A stretch of DNA of 64,000 bases from Actinomycetospora lutea (GCF_028737205.1 NZ_JAQZAL010000017.1:1-64000), one strand, 5' to 3'; positions 25,076-35,443 are shown, numbered from the stretch's first letter. Numbers and translations are program-made. The notes: generated by a model not told the origin, from the sequence alone.

Positions 25076-26752
25076 CTACTCCTGGATGTCGCGCGGACGG
25101 CCGGCGTCCGGGCGACCCGCGAGCTCGCGGGTCTCGCCGGGCTCGACCTGCAGCGGGTCGCCGCCGCCGGCGCCGAGGGCGTCCTGCTCCTCGGCCGGGT
25201 CGGGACGGAACCAGCCGCCCTTGAGGGGCTGGCCGGCCGAGCCGAGGTCGTTCATGCGCTTGGGCACCTTGGCGCCCTGGTAGGCGAGCGGCACGGCGTG
25301 GCCGTGGTCGTCGACGCCGCCGAGGGGCTGGTGGACCTCGATGAACTCGCCGTGCGGCAGGCGCTTGATGTGCCCGGTCTCGATGCCGTGCTCGAGCACC
25401 TCGCGGTCGCTGCGCTGGAGGCCCAGGCAGATGCGGTAGGTCGCGAAGTACACGAGCGGCGGGCCCACGAGCAGACCGATGCGCCCGACCCACGTCATCA
25501 CGTTCAGGGAGATGTCGAACGTGTAGGCGAAGATGTCGTTCCCGCAGGCCAGCAGCAGCCAGAAGTAGAAGAACATGGCCATCATGCCGGTCGCGGTGCG
25601 CACCGGGACGTCGCGCGGGCGCTGCAACAGGTTGTGGTGTGCCTCGTCGCCGGTGAGCTTGCGCTCGATCAGCGGATAGAGCGCCAGCAGCGTGGTGAGG
25701 ATGCCCATCCCGATCACGGCCGGGAAGAAGATCGCCGGGATCGTGTACCGGCCGAACAGGTACATCTCCCACGACGGCCACAACCGGACCGCGCCGTCGA
25801 ACACCGCCATGTACCAGTCGGGCTGGGAGCCCGCCGAGACCTGTGTCGGGTCGTACGGGCCGAGCTTCCAGATCGGGTTGATCTGGAACATGCCCGACAT
25901 CATCGCCATCGCGCCGACCGACACGACCATGAAGCCGCCGGCCTTCGTGGCGAACGTCGGCAGGATGCGGACACCGACGACGTTGCGCTCGGTGCGCCCG
26001 GGGCCGGGGAACTGCGTGTGCTTCTGGAACCACACGAGCGCCACGTGCACCGCGATGACCGCGGTGATGATGCCGGGCAGCAGGAACACGTGGACGATGT
26101 AGAGGCGCGGGATGATGATCGTGCCCGGGAACTCGCCCCCGAGGATCGCCCAGTGCAGCCACGTCCCGATCACCGGGATCGAGAGCACGATCGCCGAGAG
26201 GCCGGTGCGCAGGCCCGTTCCGGAGAGCAGGTCGTCCGGCAGCGAGTAGCCGAGGAAGCCCTCGATCATGCCCGTGAGCAGCAGCACGACGCCGAGGATC
26301 CAGTTGGTCTCGCGCGGGCGGCGGAACGCTCCGGTGAAGAACGTCCGCATCATGTGCGCGATCATCGCGGCGACGAAGAGCAGTGCCGCCCAGTGGTGCA
26401 CCTGGCGGATGAACAGGCCGCCGCGGACGTCCATCGAGATGTTGACGGTGGACTCGTAGGCCATCGACATCGTGACGCCCCGGAGGCCGGGGTAGGTGCC
26501 CTCGTAGGTGGTCTCCGCCATCGACGGGTCGTAGAAGACCCCCAGCCACGTGCCCGAGATCAGCAGCACGATGAAGCTGTACATCGCGACTTCGCCGAGC
26601 ATGAAGGACCAGTGCGTCGGGAAGACCTTGTTGATCTGACGACGGATCGGGCCCGCGGGATGGACGCGGCTGTCGACCTCGTCGGCGGCGGTGCCGGCGA
26701 GCTTCATCGCCAGGCCACCGCCCTTGCGGGTGGGTGTGGTGATCGAGCTCAT
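25076..26752 (-). CDS. qcrB: Cytochrome bc1 complex cytochrome b subunit
   Basis: 558-residue membrane subunit carrying hemes bL and bH and the menaquinol sites; the target of imidazopyridine-type drugs in mycobacteria. Helices start near residue 45. Heme-ligand histidines are expected in [20 protein letters not shown] and in the IVHVFLLPG...IAVHVAL helix. The Qo-site PDWY motif is present ([20 protein letters not shown]). A long hydrophilic C-terminal tail is typical of actinobacteria. ATG overlaps the qcrA stop (ATGA). Confidence 0.95.
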   Translation of the reverse strand: MSSITTPTRKGGGLAMKLAGTAADEVDSRVHPAGPIRRQINKVFPTHWSFMLGEVAMYSFIVLLISGTWLGVFYDPSMAETTYEGTYPGLRGVTMSMAYESTVNISMDVRGGLFIRQVHHWAALLFVAAMIAHMMRTFFTGAFRRPRETNWILGVVLLLTGMIEGFLGYSLPDDLLSGTGLRTGLSAIVLSIPVIGTWLHWAILGGEFPGTIIIPRLYIVHVFLLPGIITAVIAVHVALVWFQKHTQFPGPGRTERNVVGVRILPTFATKAGGFMVVSVGAMAMMSGMFQINPIWKLGPYDPTQVSAGSQPDWYMAVFDGAVRLWPSWEMYLFGRYTIPAIFFPAVIGMGILTTLLALYPLIERKLTGDEAHHNLLQRPRDVPVRTATGMMAMFFYFWLLLACGNDIFAYTFDISLNVMTWVGRIGLLVGPPLVYFATYRICLGLQRSDREVLEHGIETGHIKRLPHGEFIEVHQPLGGVDDHGHAVPLAYQGAKVPKRMNDLGSAGQPLKGGWFRPDPAEEQDALGAGGGDPLQVEPGETRELAGRPDAGRPRDIQE

Positions 26753-27918
26753 GAGTTCCGCTCCCAGAACGCCGGACCCACCGGTTCGATGAAGTCGCTG
26801 CGTGCGTACAGGTACCCCTGATCGTCCACCGTGATCGGTAGTTGCGCCAGTGGACGGGCAGCGGGGCCGAAGACCGGCTTGGCGTACTCGTTCGCCTGGA
26901 ACTGCGACTGGTGGCAGGGGCAGAGGATGCGGTTCGTCTGGTCCTCGTACAGCGACGTGGGGCACCCCATGTGGCTGCAGATCTTCGAGTAGGCGAACAG
27001 CGTGCCGTAGTTGAAGTCCTCCTGACCCTCGCGCTTGATGACCGCGACGTTGGGCCGGAGGCGGATGAGCATGACCGGGGAGTCGGAGGAGCGCAGGACC
27101 TCCTTGAGGTGCTCCTCGTCCTCGCGGTCGGACTCGCGGAACGGGAAGACCGTCTCCATGGCGCCGGGCTCGAGGTCACCGGCCCGGACCAGGACCACGT
27201 CGGTCGGGACGCCGGAGTTCTTGCGCAGGTAGACGCGCTCGCCGTCCTTCGACTTCCAGTCCGTGACGAGCAGCGGCGAGTTCGGGCCCTCCTTCCACGG
27301 GTTCTTCACGAGGCCGCCGAACGCCGCGACGAGGACGCCGAGGCCCAGCACACCGCCGGCCGCGCCCATGGAGCGGTAGATCAGCTTGCGGCGCGAGAGC
27401 CCGCTCTGCTGCCCGGTCTGCACGAGACGCGCGGCGGCCGTGCGGCGATCGACCTCCGAGGAGCGCCCGTCGTGGCGCTGCTGGATCGTCAGGTCCTCGG
27501 GCAGCAGCTTCTTCGAGTACGCGATGACGCCCATGCCCACCGCGAAGACCGCCAGCCCGAAGGTGATGCCGATGATCGGGGTGTAGAGCGCGTAGACCCA
27601 CGCGCCCTCCTCGGTGGGGGAGCGGTACTCCCAGGGCCACGCGATGAACGCGACGATGAACGCGATCCCCGAGATCAGCGCGATGATGAACCAGCCGGCG
27701 ACCTGGCGCTCGGCGCGCTTCTCGGCGCGCGTCCCGGGGACCGGGAAGCGCTCGCGGGACGAGACGACCTCGATGTCGTCGATCTGGTTGCCCAGCCGGA
27801 CGAGGTCGTCGGTGCTCATCTGCGCGAGCTCCTCGTCCGACGGGATGCGCGGGGTGGCGTCCGTCGGGTGGGGCTCGCTGGGCGCGTTGGCGCCGCGGTC
27901 GGCGGGGCGCGTGCTCAC
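26749..27918 (-). CDS. qcrA: Rieske iron-sulfur subunit of the bc1 complex
   Basis: 389 residues. Three N-terminal membrane helices (about 75-95, 110-135 and 185-205, as in other actinobacteria) precede the Rieske domain. The 2Fe-2S ligands are in CSHMGC (Cys314, His316) and CPCHQS (Cys333, His336), with disulfide cysteines Cys319 and Cys335. GTG overlaps the qcrC stop (GTGA). Confidence 0.95.
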   Translation of the reverse strand: MSTRPADRGANAPSEPHPTDATPRIPSDEELAQMSTDDLVRLGNQIDDIEVVSSRERFPVPGTRAEKRAERQVAGWFIIALISGIAFIVAFIAWPWEYRSPTEEGAWVYALYTPIIGITFGLAVFAVGMGVIAYSKKLLPEDLTIQQRHDGRSSEVDRRTAAARLVQTGQQSGLSRRKLIYRSMGAAGGVLGLGVLVAAFGGLVKNPWKEGPNSPLLVTDWKSKDGERVYLRKNSGVPTDVVLVRAGDLEPGAMETVFPFRESDREDEEHLKEVLRSSDSPVMLIRLRPNVAVIKREGQEDFNYGTLFAYSKICSHMGCPTSLYEDQTNRILCPCHQSQFQANEYAKPVFGPAARPLAQLPITVDDQGYLYARSDFIEPVGPAFWERNS

Positions 27919-28739
27919 TGGCGGCTTCCGATCCAGAGGGAGATACCGATCAGGGCGGCGAGGCCGACGAAGAACGCCACGATGCCCTCGGGCACGGGGC
28001 CGAACCCGCCGAGGCCGTTGCCGCCCGGGTTCGCGCCGGTGTTGTTGCTCGACACCGACTTGATGTAGCCGATGATGTCGCGCTTCTCCTCGGGGGAGAG
28101 CTGTGAGTCCGCGAACGTCGGCATGTTCGCCGGGCCCGAGAGCATCGCGGCGTAGATCTGGCTCTCGTTCGCCGGGTCGAGGTTCGGGGCGAACTTGCCC
28201 GACGACAGCGCGCCGCCGCGACCGGTGAAGTTGTGGCACGAGGCGCAGTTGAGGCGGAACAGCTCGCCGCCGCGCCCGAGCTCCTCGCCGCGCAGCGCCT
28301 CGCCGCGCTCCTCGGGCAGCACCGGGCCGCCGCCGTTGGCCTGGATGTAGGCGCCGAGGGCGTCGACCTGGGCCTCGTCGTAGCGCGGGGGCTTGCGCTC
28401 CGCGGCCGCGCCCTGCGCGGCGAGCGGCATCCGGCCGGTGGAGACCTGGTAGTAGACCGAGGCCTCGCCGACACCGACGAGGCTCGGGCCGCGCCCCTCC
28501 ACGCCCTGCAGATTGCTGCCGTGGCAGGTGATGCAGGAGTTGTCGTAGATCTGCTGGCCCTCACGGACGATCGCCGGGTCCGCCGCGATCGCCTGGTCCG
28601 GCTTCGGGGTGAACACGGTGTAGAGGCCGCCGACGGCGACCAGGGCCACGCCCAGCGCGAGCAGCCCGGACAGGCGACGGCGCATCTTGGATCCGCGCCG
28701 TGCCCGCGTGCGGGCGGGACGCGGCTTCTCGTCACTCAT
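27915..28739 (-). CDS. qcrC: Diheme cytochrome c subunit of the bc1 complex
   Basis: 274 residues with two CxxCH heme sites (SCITCH: Cys69, Cys72, His73; NCASCH: Cys165, Cys168, His169). An N-terminal signal anchor and a C-terminal helix (VAFFVGLAALIGISLWIG) hold both domains at the outer membrane face. The diheme form replaces soluble cytochrome c in actinobacteria and passes electrons directly to CtaC. It lies 83 nt downstream of ctaE. Confidence 0.95.
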   Translation of the reverse strand: MSDEKPRPARTRARRGSKMRRRLSGLLALGVALVAVGGLYTVFTPKPDQAIAADPAIVREGQQIYDNSCITCHGSNLQGVEGRGPSLVGVGEASVYYQVSTGRMPLAAQGAAAERKPPRYDEAQVDALGAYIQANGGGPVLPEERGEALRGEELGRGGELFRLNCASCHNFTGRGGALSSGKFAPNLDPANESQIYAAMLSGPANMPTFADSQLSPEEKRDIIGYIKSVSSNNTGANPGGNGLGGFGPVPEGIVAFFVGLAALIGISLWIGSRQ

Positions 28740-28822
28740 CGGGTGCCCAACCTCGAGCTCTCCTCGCCGTGGGTGGTGGTCCTGGCGGTCGTGCGGCGTG
28801 TCGTCGTGCGGGGTCGCCGCCA

Positions 28823-29446
28823 TCAGCGGATGAAGTAGATGACGGCGAACAGGCCGATCCAGACGACGTCGACGAAGTGCCAGTAGTACGACACGACGAT
28901 CGCGGCCGTGGCCTGCGCCGGGGTGAACCGGCTGAGGAACGTGCGGGCTATGAGCAGGATGAACGCGATCAGACCGCCCGTGACGTGCAGCGCGTGGAAA
29001 CCGGTCGTGATGTAGAAGACCGACCCGTAGGAGCTGCTGGAGATCGTCGTCGCGTGCTCCGTGACCAGCGTGTGGTACTCGACGACCTGCCCGAGCACGA
29101 AGATCGTGCCCATCGCGAAGGTGATCGCGTACCAGCGCCGCAGGCCGAAGACGTCCCCGCGCTCGGCCGCGAACACGCCGTACTGGCACGTGAACGACGA
29201 GGCCACGAGGATGATCGTGTTGACCAGCGCGTACGGCACATCGAGCTCGGTGGGTTCCGGCGGCCAGCCCTCCGTCGCGTTCGCGCGCGCGACGAAGTAC
29301 ATGGCGAACAGCCCGGCGAAGAACATCAGCTCGCTGGAGAGCCAGATGATGGTCCCCACGCTCACGACGTTGGGCCGGTTGAGGGAGTGGATCCTCGCGC
29401 TGAAGGAAGGCGCCGGCGCACCCTGGGCGGTCGTCACGGGCGTCAT
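28823..29446 (-). CDS. ctaE: Cytochrome c oxidase subunit III
   Basis: 207 residues, five membrane helices as in other short subunits [55 protein letters not shown] and [19 protein letters not shown] are family hallmarks. ATG 29446 follows GGAGG. First gene of ctaE-qcrC-qcrA-qcrB; oxidase and reductase parts are therefore made together. Confidence 0.95.
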   Translation of the reverse strand: MTPVTTAQGAPAPSFSARIHSLNRPNVVSVGTIIWLSSELMFFAGLFAMYFVARANATEGWPPEPTELDVPYALVNTIILVASSFTCQYGVFAAERGDVFGLRRWYAITFAMGTIFVLGQVVEYHTLVTEHATTISSSSYGSVFYITTGFHALHVTGGLIAFILLIARTFLSRFTPAQATAAIVVSYYWHFVDVVWIGLFAVIYFIR

Positions 29447-29659
29447 GATGACACCTCCGGCCCACACGAGCCCGTCGGGGCGACGGCTCGTGGTGTCGCC
29501 GCCGTGTCGTCCCGCGGCGCCCGCCGCGGCGGCCCCCGGACCCGCGCCGACCTGCACCACCTCTCACCTGTGTGTTCTCCTACCCGCCGTCGTACGTCGG
29601 GGCGTCGTACCGATCCCGGCCCGTGTCGGCAGGTGGTCGTGACGCCGTGCGCCGCCCGC

Positions 29660-29665
29660 TAGCAT
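29660..29665 (+). promoter_or_regulatory. -10 element TAGCAT before a leaderless mini-ORF
   Basis: TAGCAT ends 6 nt before ATG 29672. Transcription from here would start at or next to that ATG, 26 nt before the receiver-like gene. Confidence 0.5.
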
Positions 29666-29671
29666 CCGGGC

Positions 29672-29701
29672 ATGCACGACACGGAGCGCAGCACCCGATG
29701 A
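29672..29701 (+). CDS. Leaderless 9-codon mini-ORF coupled to the next gene
   Basis: ATG 29672 opens the peptide MHDTERSTR, whose TGA overlaps the ATG of the receiver-like gene (ATGA at 29698-29701). The geometry suggests that ribosomes load on the leaderless mini-ORF and reinitiate on the gene. No function for the peptide is implied. Confidence 0.4.
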   Translation: MHDTERSTR

Positions 29702-30114
29702 CGACACCGACCCCGACGCTCACGGTCGTCGTCATGAGCCACCGGCCGGAGGTCCGCGAGGCCATCGCCGGGGCCGTCGGGCGCCGGCCCGCCCCCGACC
29801 TCCCGCGCCTGCGCTTCGTGGAGGCCGGCAACGTCGCCGACGTGCTCGGCGCGGCCGACGCGGGCGAGATCGACCTCGCCGTGCTCGACGGCGAGGCGCA
29901 GCCCACCGGCGGGATGGGGGTCTGCCGCCAGCTCAAGAACGAGAGCGACGATCCGCCGCCGGTGATCGTCGTCGTGCGCCGCCGCGACGACCACTGGCTC
30001 GCGACGTGGTCGCAGGCCGACGCCGTCCTGGTGCAGCCGCTCGACCCGGTGACGGCGGCCGAGACCGTCGCCACCGTCCTGCGCGAGCGCGCCCTCCCCA
30101 CCGTCAGCGGGTGA
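29698..30114 (+). CDS. Receiver-like (pseudo-receiver) domain protein
   Basis: 138 residues with the fold pattern of a response-regulator receiver domain and no output domain. The expected phospho-acceptor is Asp64 ([10 protein letters not shown]), but the conserved lysine near the C terminus is replaced by Gln113 (LVQPLD). This suggests a domain that binds a partner rather than switching by phosphorylation. ATG 29698 is coupled to the upstream mini-ORF and its stop overlaps trpD (GTGA). The link to respiration or tryptophan synthesis is unknown. Confidence 0.7.
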   Translation: MTTPTPTLTVVVMSHRPEVREAIAGAVGRRPAPDLPRLRFVEAGNVADVLGAADAGEIDLAVLDGEAQPTGGMGVCRQLKNESDDPPPVIVVVRRRDDHWLATWSQADAVLVQPLDPVTAAETVATVLRERALPTVSG

Positions 30115-31178
30115 CCGTGCCGGGCGGGGCCCCGAGCTGGCCCGGGCTCATCGGCCGCCTGCTCGCGGGCCAGGACCTCGCGGCCGACGAGACCGAGTGG
30201 GCGATGGACCAGGTGATGTCCGGCGAGGCGTCGCCCGCGCAGGTGGCCGGGTTCGTCGTGGCGCTGCGCGCGAAGGGGGAGACGGCCCCCGAGGTCGCCG
30301 GGCTCGCGACGGCGATGCTCGCCCACGCGCGGACGGTCGAGGTCCCGGGCCCGGTCGTCGACATCGTCGGCACCGGCGGCGACGGGGCCCACACGGTCAA
30401 CATCTCCACCATGTCCGCCGTGGTGATGGCCGCGGCGGGCGCGCGCGTGGTCAAGCACGGCGGGCGCGCCGCGTCCTCGCAGAGCGGGTCGGTCGACGTC
30501 CTCGAGGCGCTCGGCGTCCCCGTCGACCTCGGCCCGGAGGCCGTCGCGCGCTGCGTCGACGAGGTGGGCATCGGCTTCTGCTTCGCGCAGGTGTTCCACC
30601 CCGCGATGCGCCACGCCGGCCCCGTGCGCGGGCAGCTCGGCGTCCCCACCGCGTTCAACCTGCTCGGGCCGCTGACCAACCCGGCCCGCCCGGGCGCGGC
30701 GCTCATCGGGTGCGCCGACGTGCGCTTCGCGCCGATCCTGGCCGAGGTGCTGGCCGCGCGCGGCGACCGCGCCGTGGTGGTGCGGGGCGACGACGGGCTG
30801 GACGAGGTCACCACCGCCACGACCACCACCGTCTGGCACGCGGGCCCCGGCGGGGTGCGTGTCGAGACCCTGGACCCGACGTCGCTCGGGGTGCCCGTCT
30901 CCGCGGCGGGCGACCTGCGGGGCGGCGACGCCGCGCACAACGCGACGGTGGCCCGCGCGGTGTTCGCGGGCGAGCACGGGCCGGTCCGCGACGCCGTGCT
31001 GCTCAACGCCGGCGCCGCGCTCGCCGCGTACGAGGAGGCCGTCACCGGGACGGCGATGACCGACCTGCACGAGGGCGTGGCGGCCGGGCAGCGCCGCGCC
31101 GCGCAGGCCGTCGACTCGGGCGCGGCGACCGCGCTGCTGGAGCGCTGGTCGGCCGTCGCCCGCGCCGTCCGGGGCTAG
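30111..31178 (+). CDS. trpD: Anthranilate phosphoribosyltransferase
   Basis: Second step of tryptophan synthesis: anthranilate + PRPP to phosphoribosylanthranilate. 355 residues; [18 protein letters not shown] binds [17 protein letters not shown] follows, and [13 protein letters not shown] is typical. It corresponds to Rv2192c. GTG 30111 overlaps the preceding stop by GTGA. Confidence 0.95.
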   Translation: MTVPGGAPSWPGLIGRLLAGQDLAADETEWAMDQVMSGEASPAQVAGFVVALRAKGETAPEVAGLATAMLAHARTVEVPGPVVDIVGTGGDGAHTVNISTMSAVVMAAAGARVVKHGGRAASSQSGSVDVLEALGVPVDLGPEAVARCVDEVGIGFCFAQVFHPAMRHAGPVRGQLGVPTAFNLLGPLTNPARPGAALIGCADVRFAPILAEVLAARGDRAVVVRGDDGLDEVTTATTTTVWHAGPGGVRVETLDPTSLGVPVSAAGDLRGGDAAHNATVARAVFAGEHGPVRDAVLLNAGAALAAYEEAVTGTAMTDLHEGVAAGQRRAAQAVDSGAATALLERWSAVARAVRG

Positions 31179-31206
31179 GTCCTCGAGGTCCTCGTCGGTC
31201 GAGCGG

Positions 31207-31485
31207 CTAGTCCAGCCCGACCGAGAAGGCCGAGGCGTCGTCGCGCGAGGAGTACGAGCGGAAGGCGATGTGGGTGGTCGTGCTCTGCACCCCCTCGACC
31301 TTGGACAGCCCGCCGGCGATCGCGTCGGCGAGCTGCTCGTGCTCGCGCACGCGGACCACGGCGACGAGGTCGACGTCGCCCGCGCAGGAGTAGACCTCGG
31401 TCACGCCGTCGAGGTCGGCGATGGCCTGCGCGGTCTCGGGGATGCGGTCGGCGTCGGCGTGGACCAGCACGAAAGCCGTGATCAC
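31207..31485 (-). CDS. Lrp/AsnC-type ligand-binding (RAM) domain protein
   Basis: 92 residues forming only the RAM domain of Lrp/AsnC regulators, with no helix-turn-helix: ITAFVLVHADADRIPETAQA, then VYSCAGDVDLVAVVRV and GVQSTTTHIAFRSYS. Such stand-alone domains bind amino acids or assemble with full-length regulators. GTG 31485 follows GAGGAG. The 3' end faces trpD, 28 nt away. Confidence 0.85.
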   Translation of the reverse strand: MITAFVLVHADADRIPETAQAIADLDGVTEVYSCAGDVDLVAVVRVREHEQLADAIAGGLSKVEGVQSTTTHIAFRSYSSRDDASAFSVGLD

Positions 31486-31526
31486 GGGCGCTCCTCGGTG
31501 ATCGGTGGGTGGTGCGCCCGGGCAGT

Positions 31527-33269
31527 CTAGGGCGGCTCGCCCGGCGCTCCGACGGGATCGCGGCGCGCCTCGCGGGCCCGACCCACCCAGCCGGCCCACG
31601 CCCCGGCGCCGAGCGCGGGCATCGCCCAGGGCGTCGTGGTGCGCACCATGCGCGTGCCGGGCTTCTCGAGCCACCGCGTGACCACCGCGACCTCCTCCGG
31701 CGGCGCGCCCCGCAGCGGCCCGTCACCGGGGACCACGGTCTCCGCCGACGCGACCAGCGCCTCGACCACCGGCATCGGCGGCACCCCGCGGCGCGCCCGC
31801 CCGGCACTCGCGAGGCGGCCGTGGCGCACGACGGCGAGATCCCACCCGCGGGCGCCGTCGGGGCGCGCGGCGATCATCTCGGGCGCACCCGCCACCGACG
31901 AGAGCCGCTGCACCCGCCCGAGCGCGGTCGCCAGGTCGGCGAGGCGGTCGCGGTGGGCGGCCGCGTCCTCGAAGCGCTCGGCGTCGGCGAGCGCGTCGAG
32001 CGTCGCCGAGAGCCGCCGCAGCCCGGTGTCGTCGGCGCCGCGGACGAGCGCGCGGGCGTCGGCGACGACGGGCCGGTAGGCCTCGACGTCCAGGTGACCG
32101 GCGCACGGCGCGCCGCAGCGTCCCATCTCGTGCAGGGCGCACGGCGTGCCCGAGGCCCCGCGCGCGGGGATGCGCTGGGTGCACGGGCGCAGCGGCAGCG
32201 CGTCCTGGAGCGCCGCGACCGCGTTGACGGCGTCCGGGCGGCGCCCGAACGGCCCGACCGCGTCCGCGCGGGGCGTGCGGACGACCGACAGCCGCGGGAA
32301 GGGCTCGTCGGTGAGCGCCACCCACCAGCCGCGGTGGGGGAAGCGCGAGCGGCGGTTGTAGCGCGGCGCGTGCCCGGCGAGCAGGCGCAGCTCGCGGACC
32401 TCGGCCTCCAGCGCGGTGGAGCAGACGACCCAGTCGACCCGCTCGACCAGGCCGATCATCTCCTTCATGCGCGCCCGCTTGTCGCCGCCGGTGAAGTAGG
32501 AGCGCACGCGTCGTCGCAGGTCGCGGCTGGTGCCGACGTAGAGCACCTCGTCGCCGGGCCCGCGGAACAGGTACACGCCGGGCTCCTCGGGCACGGCGTC
32601 GGCGAGGTGGCGCTTGGCGCGCTGGGCGGGGCTGACCTCGACCTGCAGCGCCAGGAGGTCCTCGAGGGTCGAGACGCCGCGGCTGCCGACGCGCTCGAGC
32701 AGGCCGTGCAGGACGTCGACGGTGGCCTGGGCGTCGTCGAGGGCGCGGTGGATCGGGCGCGTGCGCGCGTGGAAGAGGGTCGCCAGCGCCGAGAGCCGGC
32801 AGGACGGCGCCTCGTCGCGGGTGAGCACGCGGCTGCCCAGCCGGGCCGTGCACACGACCGCGGGACGCGCCCACGGCGGGCCGTGGCGCCGGCAGGCCGC
32901 GCGGAGGTGGCCGATGTCGAACGGGGCGTTGTGGGCGACGAGCACCGCGCCCGCGCAGAACTCCAGGAACGCGCCGAGCACGGCCGGCAGGCGCGGGGCG
33001 TCGCGCACCATCGCGGTGGTGATCCCGGTGAGCGAGACGATCTGCGGGGGGACCGCGACCCCCGGGTCGACGAGGGTGGCGAACTCGCCGACGACCTCGC
33101 CGCCCCGCACCTTGACCGCCCCGATCTCGGTGATCGCGTCCGAGTCGGGCGGCCCGCCCGTCGTCTCCAGGTCGAGCACCACGAACGTGACCGCCGAGAG
33201 CGGCGTGCCGAGCTCGCCGAACGAGAGCTGGGGGTCCGGGCCGGTGACCGGACGGGCGGGGGCGTCCAT
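31527..33269 (-). CDS. DEDDh exonuclease fused to a UvrC-like GIY-YIG nuclease
   Basis: 580 residues; matches Rv2191. The N-terminal DnaQ-type exonuclease (about 25-190) shows VVLDLETTGG, VAHNAPFDIGHL and IHRALDDAQATVD. The GIY-YIG domain (about 220-300) shows EEPGVYLFRGPGDEVLYVGT and a RRVRSYFTGG segment, followed by a Cys-containing region (CALHEMGRCGAPCAG) as in Cho/UvrC. A DNA repair role is inferred. A -10-like TAGCGT on the minus strand ends 9 nt before ATG. Confidence 0.9.
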   Translation of the reverse strand: MDAPARPVTGPDPQLSFGELGTPLSAVTFVVLDLETTGGPPDSDAITEIGAVKVRGGEVVGEFATLVDPGVAVPPQIVSLTGITTAMVRDAPRLPAVLGAFLEFCAGAVLVAHNAPFDIGHLRAACRRHGPPWARPAVVCTARLGSRVLTRDEAPSCRLSALATLFHARTRPIHRALDDAQATVDVLHGLLERVGSRGVSTLEDLLALQVEVSPAQRAKRHLADAVPEEPGVYLFRGPGDEVLYVGTSRDLRRRVRSYFTGGDKRARMKEMIGLVERVDWVVCSTALEAEVRELRLLAGHAPRYNRRSRFPHRGWWVALTDEPFPRLSVVRTPRADAVGPFGRRPDAVNAVAALQDALPLRPCTQRIPARGASGTPCALHEMGRCGAPCAGHLDVEAYRPVVADARALVRGADDTGLRRLSATLDALADAERFEDAAAHRDRLADLATALGRVQRLSSVAGAPEMIAARPDGARGWDLAVVRHGRLASAGRARRGVPPMPVVEALVASAETVVPGDGPLRGAPPEEVAVVTRWLEKPGTRMVRTTTPWAMPALGAGAWAGWVGRAREARRDPVGAPGEPP

Positions 33270-33341
33270 CGCCGGCGGACGCTAGGCGCGACCCCCGACA
33301 GCCCCGGCGACGACGGTCGGCCCGGGTCGTCGCGTCGGGTC

Positions 33342-33347
33342 TAGCCT
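33342..33347 (+). promoter_or_regulatory. -10 element TAGCCT, leaderless NYN gene
   Basis: TAGCCT ends 8 nt before ATG 33356 with no ribosome site between them. Confidence 0.5.
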
Positions 33348-33355
33348 GACCGGTC

Positions 33356-34810
33356 ATGGAGGAGGGGGCCGCCGAGCCGGACGACGTCGCGGCCGCCTGC
33401 TCGTCGCCGTCGCCCGAGGTCGCCGAGGTGCCGGAAACGCCGTCGGAAACGCCGTCGGAGACGCCGTCCGAGACGTCGTCGGGGGAGCCGGACGAGGACG
33501 TCGCCGCCCGGTCCGCGGTGCGGGTCCGCCTGCTCGAGGCCGCCCCGGAGACGGTGCGCGCGAAGGTCGCCGAGCTGGTCGCGGTCGCGGTCGGGAACCT
33601 GCCCGTCGCCGACCTCCCGCCCCCGGTCCGCCCGGTGGCCCGGTTCGCCCCCGCGAAGCGGGCCCGGGCCGGCGCGGGCCCGCTGCTGGGGGCGCTCGGC
33701 AGCACGGCGGGGTTCGCCACGCTCGTCGTCGACTGGTGGACCGAGGAGCGCCCGGCGGACTGGCGGCCCCCGGTGCCCGACCCGGTGCACGCCGCGGCCG
33801 TCGCGGTGCTCGAGGGCCGCGAGGAGGGCTCGGGGCTGGTCCGCGACCTCGGGGAGCGTGCGGACGCGGGGCGGGCGCGCGCCGAACGGGACGCCGCGGT
33901 CGCCCGTGCCGACCGCCTCGAGGCCGAGGTGCGCCGTGTGACCGCCGAGCTCGACCGGGCCCGCACCGCCGTCGAGACGGCGACGGAGGGCAGCCGCGAC
34001 GAGGTCGCCAAGCTGCGCGCGCGACTGCGCGAGCAGGGCACCCGGGTGCGGCGCGCCGAGGACGAGGCCGCCGAGCTGCGAGCCGCCCGGGAGGCCGGCG
34101 ACGGCGGCCTGCGCGCCGAGCTGGAGGAGCTGCGCCGCGACCGGGACCGCCAGCGCGAGCTCGCCGCCGCCGCCGAGGACCGCGCCCGGCGCGCCGCGGA
34201 CGACCTGGCGAACGCCCGGCGTGCCTCGGTCGAGGCCCGCCGCGCCGACGACGCGCGGCTCGCGCTGCTCGTCGACACGGTCGCGGGTGCCGCGGAGGGC
34301 CTGCGCCAGGAGCTCGGGCTGCGCGCGGGGGACACCGGGGCGCGGCCGGCCGAGCTGGTCGGCGCCGGGTCCGGGTCGGCGCCCAAGGCCCGCGTCACCG
34401 ACCCCGCCGCGCTGGACCGGCTGCTCGCGCTGCCCGAGGTGCACCTGGTCGTCGACGGCTACAACGTCACCAAGACCGGCTGGCCGGAGCTGTCCCTGGC
34501 CGTCCAGCGCGAGCGGCTCGTGGCGGCGCTCGCCCCGCTCACCGCGCGCACGGGCGCGGAGACGACGCTCGTGTTCGACGGGGCGGGCATCACCGGGGTG
34601 CCCACGCACTCGGTGCGCGGGGTGCGGGTGCTGTTCAGCGACCCCGGGGTGCTCGCGGACGACCTCATCCGCTCGCTGGTCGGCGCCGAGCCGGAGGGGC
34701 GCCCGCTGGTCGTGGTGACCTCGGACCGCGCGGTGGTCGACTCGGTGCGCCGCCAGGGCGCCCACCCCGTGCCCTCGAGCGTCCTGCTGACCCGGCTCTC
34801 ACGCATCTGA
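33356..34810 (+). CDS. NYN-domain (PIN-like) RNase family protein with coiled coil
   Basis: 484 residues. An acidic N terminus carries the tetrapeptide repeat TPSE (about 24-37). A conserved helical region (about 45-130) and a long Ala/Arg/Glu-rich coiled coil (about 160-310) follow. The C-terminal YacP-like NYN domain (about 355-484) shows VHLVVDGYNVTKTGWPELS, TTLVFDGAG, FSDPGVLADDLIRSLV and LVVVTSDRAVVDSVRRQGA, with the aspartates expected of a metal-dependent RNase. The target RNA is unknown. The start is leaderless. Confidence 0.85.
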   Translation: MEEGAAEPDDVAAACSSPSPEVAEVPETPSETPSETPSETSSGEPDEDVAARSAVRVRLLEAAPETVRAKVAELVAVAVGNLPVADLPPPVRPVARFAPAKRARAGAGPLLGALGSTAGFATLVVDWWTEERPADWRPPVPDPVHAAAVAVLEGREEGSGLVRDLGERADAGRARAERDAAVARADRLEAEVRRVTAELDRARTAVETATEGSRDEVAKLRARLREQGTRVRRAEDEAAELRAAREAGDGGLRAELEELRRDRDRQRELAAAAEDRARRAADDLANARRASVEARRADDARLALLVDTVAGAAEGLRQELGLRAGDTGARPAELVGAGSGSAPKARVTDPAALDRLLALPEVHLVVDGYNVTKTGWPELSLAVQRERLVAALAPLTARTGAETTLVFDGAGITGVPTHSVRGVRVLFSDPGVLADDLIRSLVGAEPEGRPLVVVTSDRAVVDSVRRQGAHPVPSSVLLTRLSRI

Positions 34811-34896
34811 CCTGGGGACACCCGGCGTTGTCGGGGGTCGCTCCTAGCGTGCACCGCACCACCCCGGACCGGCCGGGGCGACGCTCGGAGGCCCCG

Positions 34897-35196
34897 ATGC
34901 TGATCGACTGCGACACCTGCACCGTCCGCGACGTGGCGTGCCACGACTGCGTGGTCGGCGTGCTGCTCGGCACGCCCACGGTCCCGGCGGGCGGCGACGG
35001 AGCGGTCCGCCCCTCCGACGCCGCGCCCGGCGGGCCGCTGCCCCTCGAGTTCGGCCCCGTCGAGCAGCGGGCGCTCGAGGTCCTGGCCGACCACGGCCTG
35101 ATCCCGCGGCTGCGGCTCGTGCCGCCCACCCCGCAGGCGCCGCCACGGACGCGGTCGGGGGGTCCGGCCGCGCGCCGCGCCCGGGGGGTCGGGTGA
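34897..35196 (+). CDS. Small CxxC...CxxC protein
   Basis: 99 residues. The first 18 hold two cysteine pairs (Cys5/Cys8 and Cys15/Cys18 in MLIDCDTCTVRDVACHDC), which look able to bind zinc. A conserved helix (VEQRALEVLADHGLIPRL) follows, then a Pro/Arg-rich tail. ATG follows GGAGG. It lies just before the NlpC/P60 gene on the same strand. Function unknown. Confidence 0.7.
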   Translation: MLIDCDTCTVRDVACHDCVVGVLLGTPTVPAGGDGAVRPSDAAPGGPLPLEFGPVEQRALEVLADHGLIPRLRLVPPTPQAPPRTRSGGPAARRARGVG

Positions 35197-35443
35197 GCGC
35201 AGGCCGCCGTCGGCGCGTCGGACCCGCCGCCGCCCGGGCGCCCGCCGTTCGGAGCCGGTCGGTGCAGGGCGCCGCTGACGCATCGGTAGGGTTCGCTCAC
35301 CCGCGAGGCGCCGGTGGCGCCGCGGGCTCCGGATCGTGGCCGTCGGGGGCCGACGCGTCCGGCGCAGGGGCGGTGCTCGAGGGCCGCCCGCGGCGCCGGG
35401 AGTGCGGTCGGGCCGGGCAGCGCAGAGAGGACCCGACGGGACC

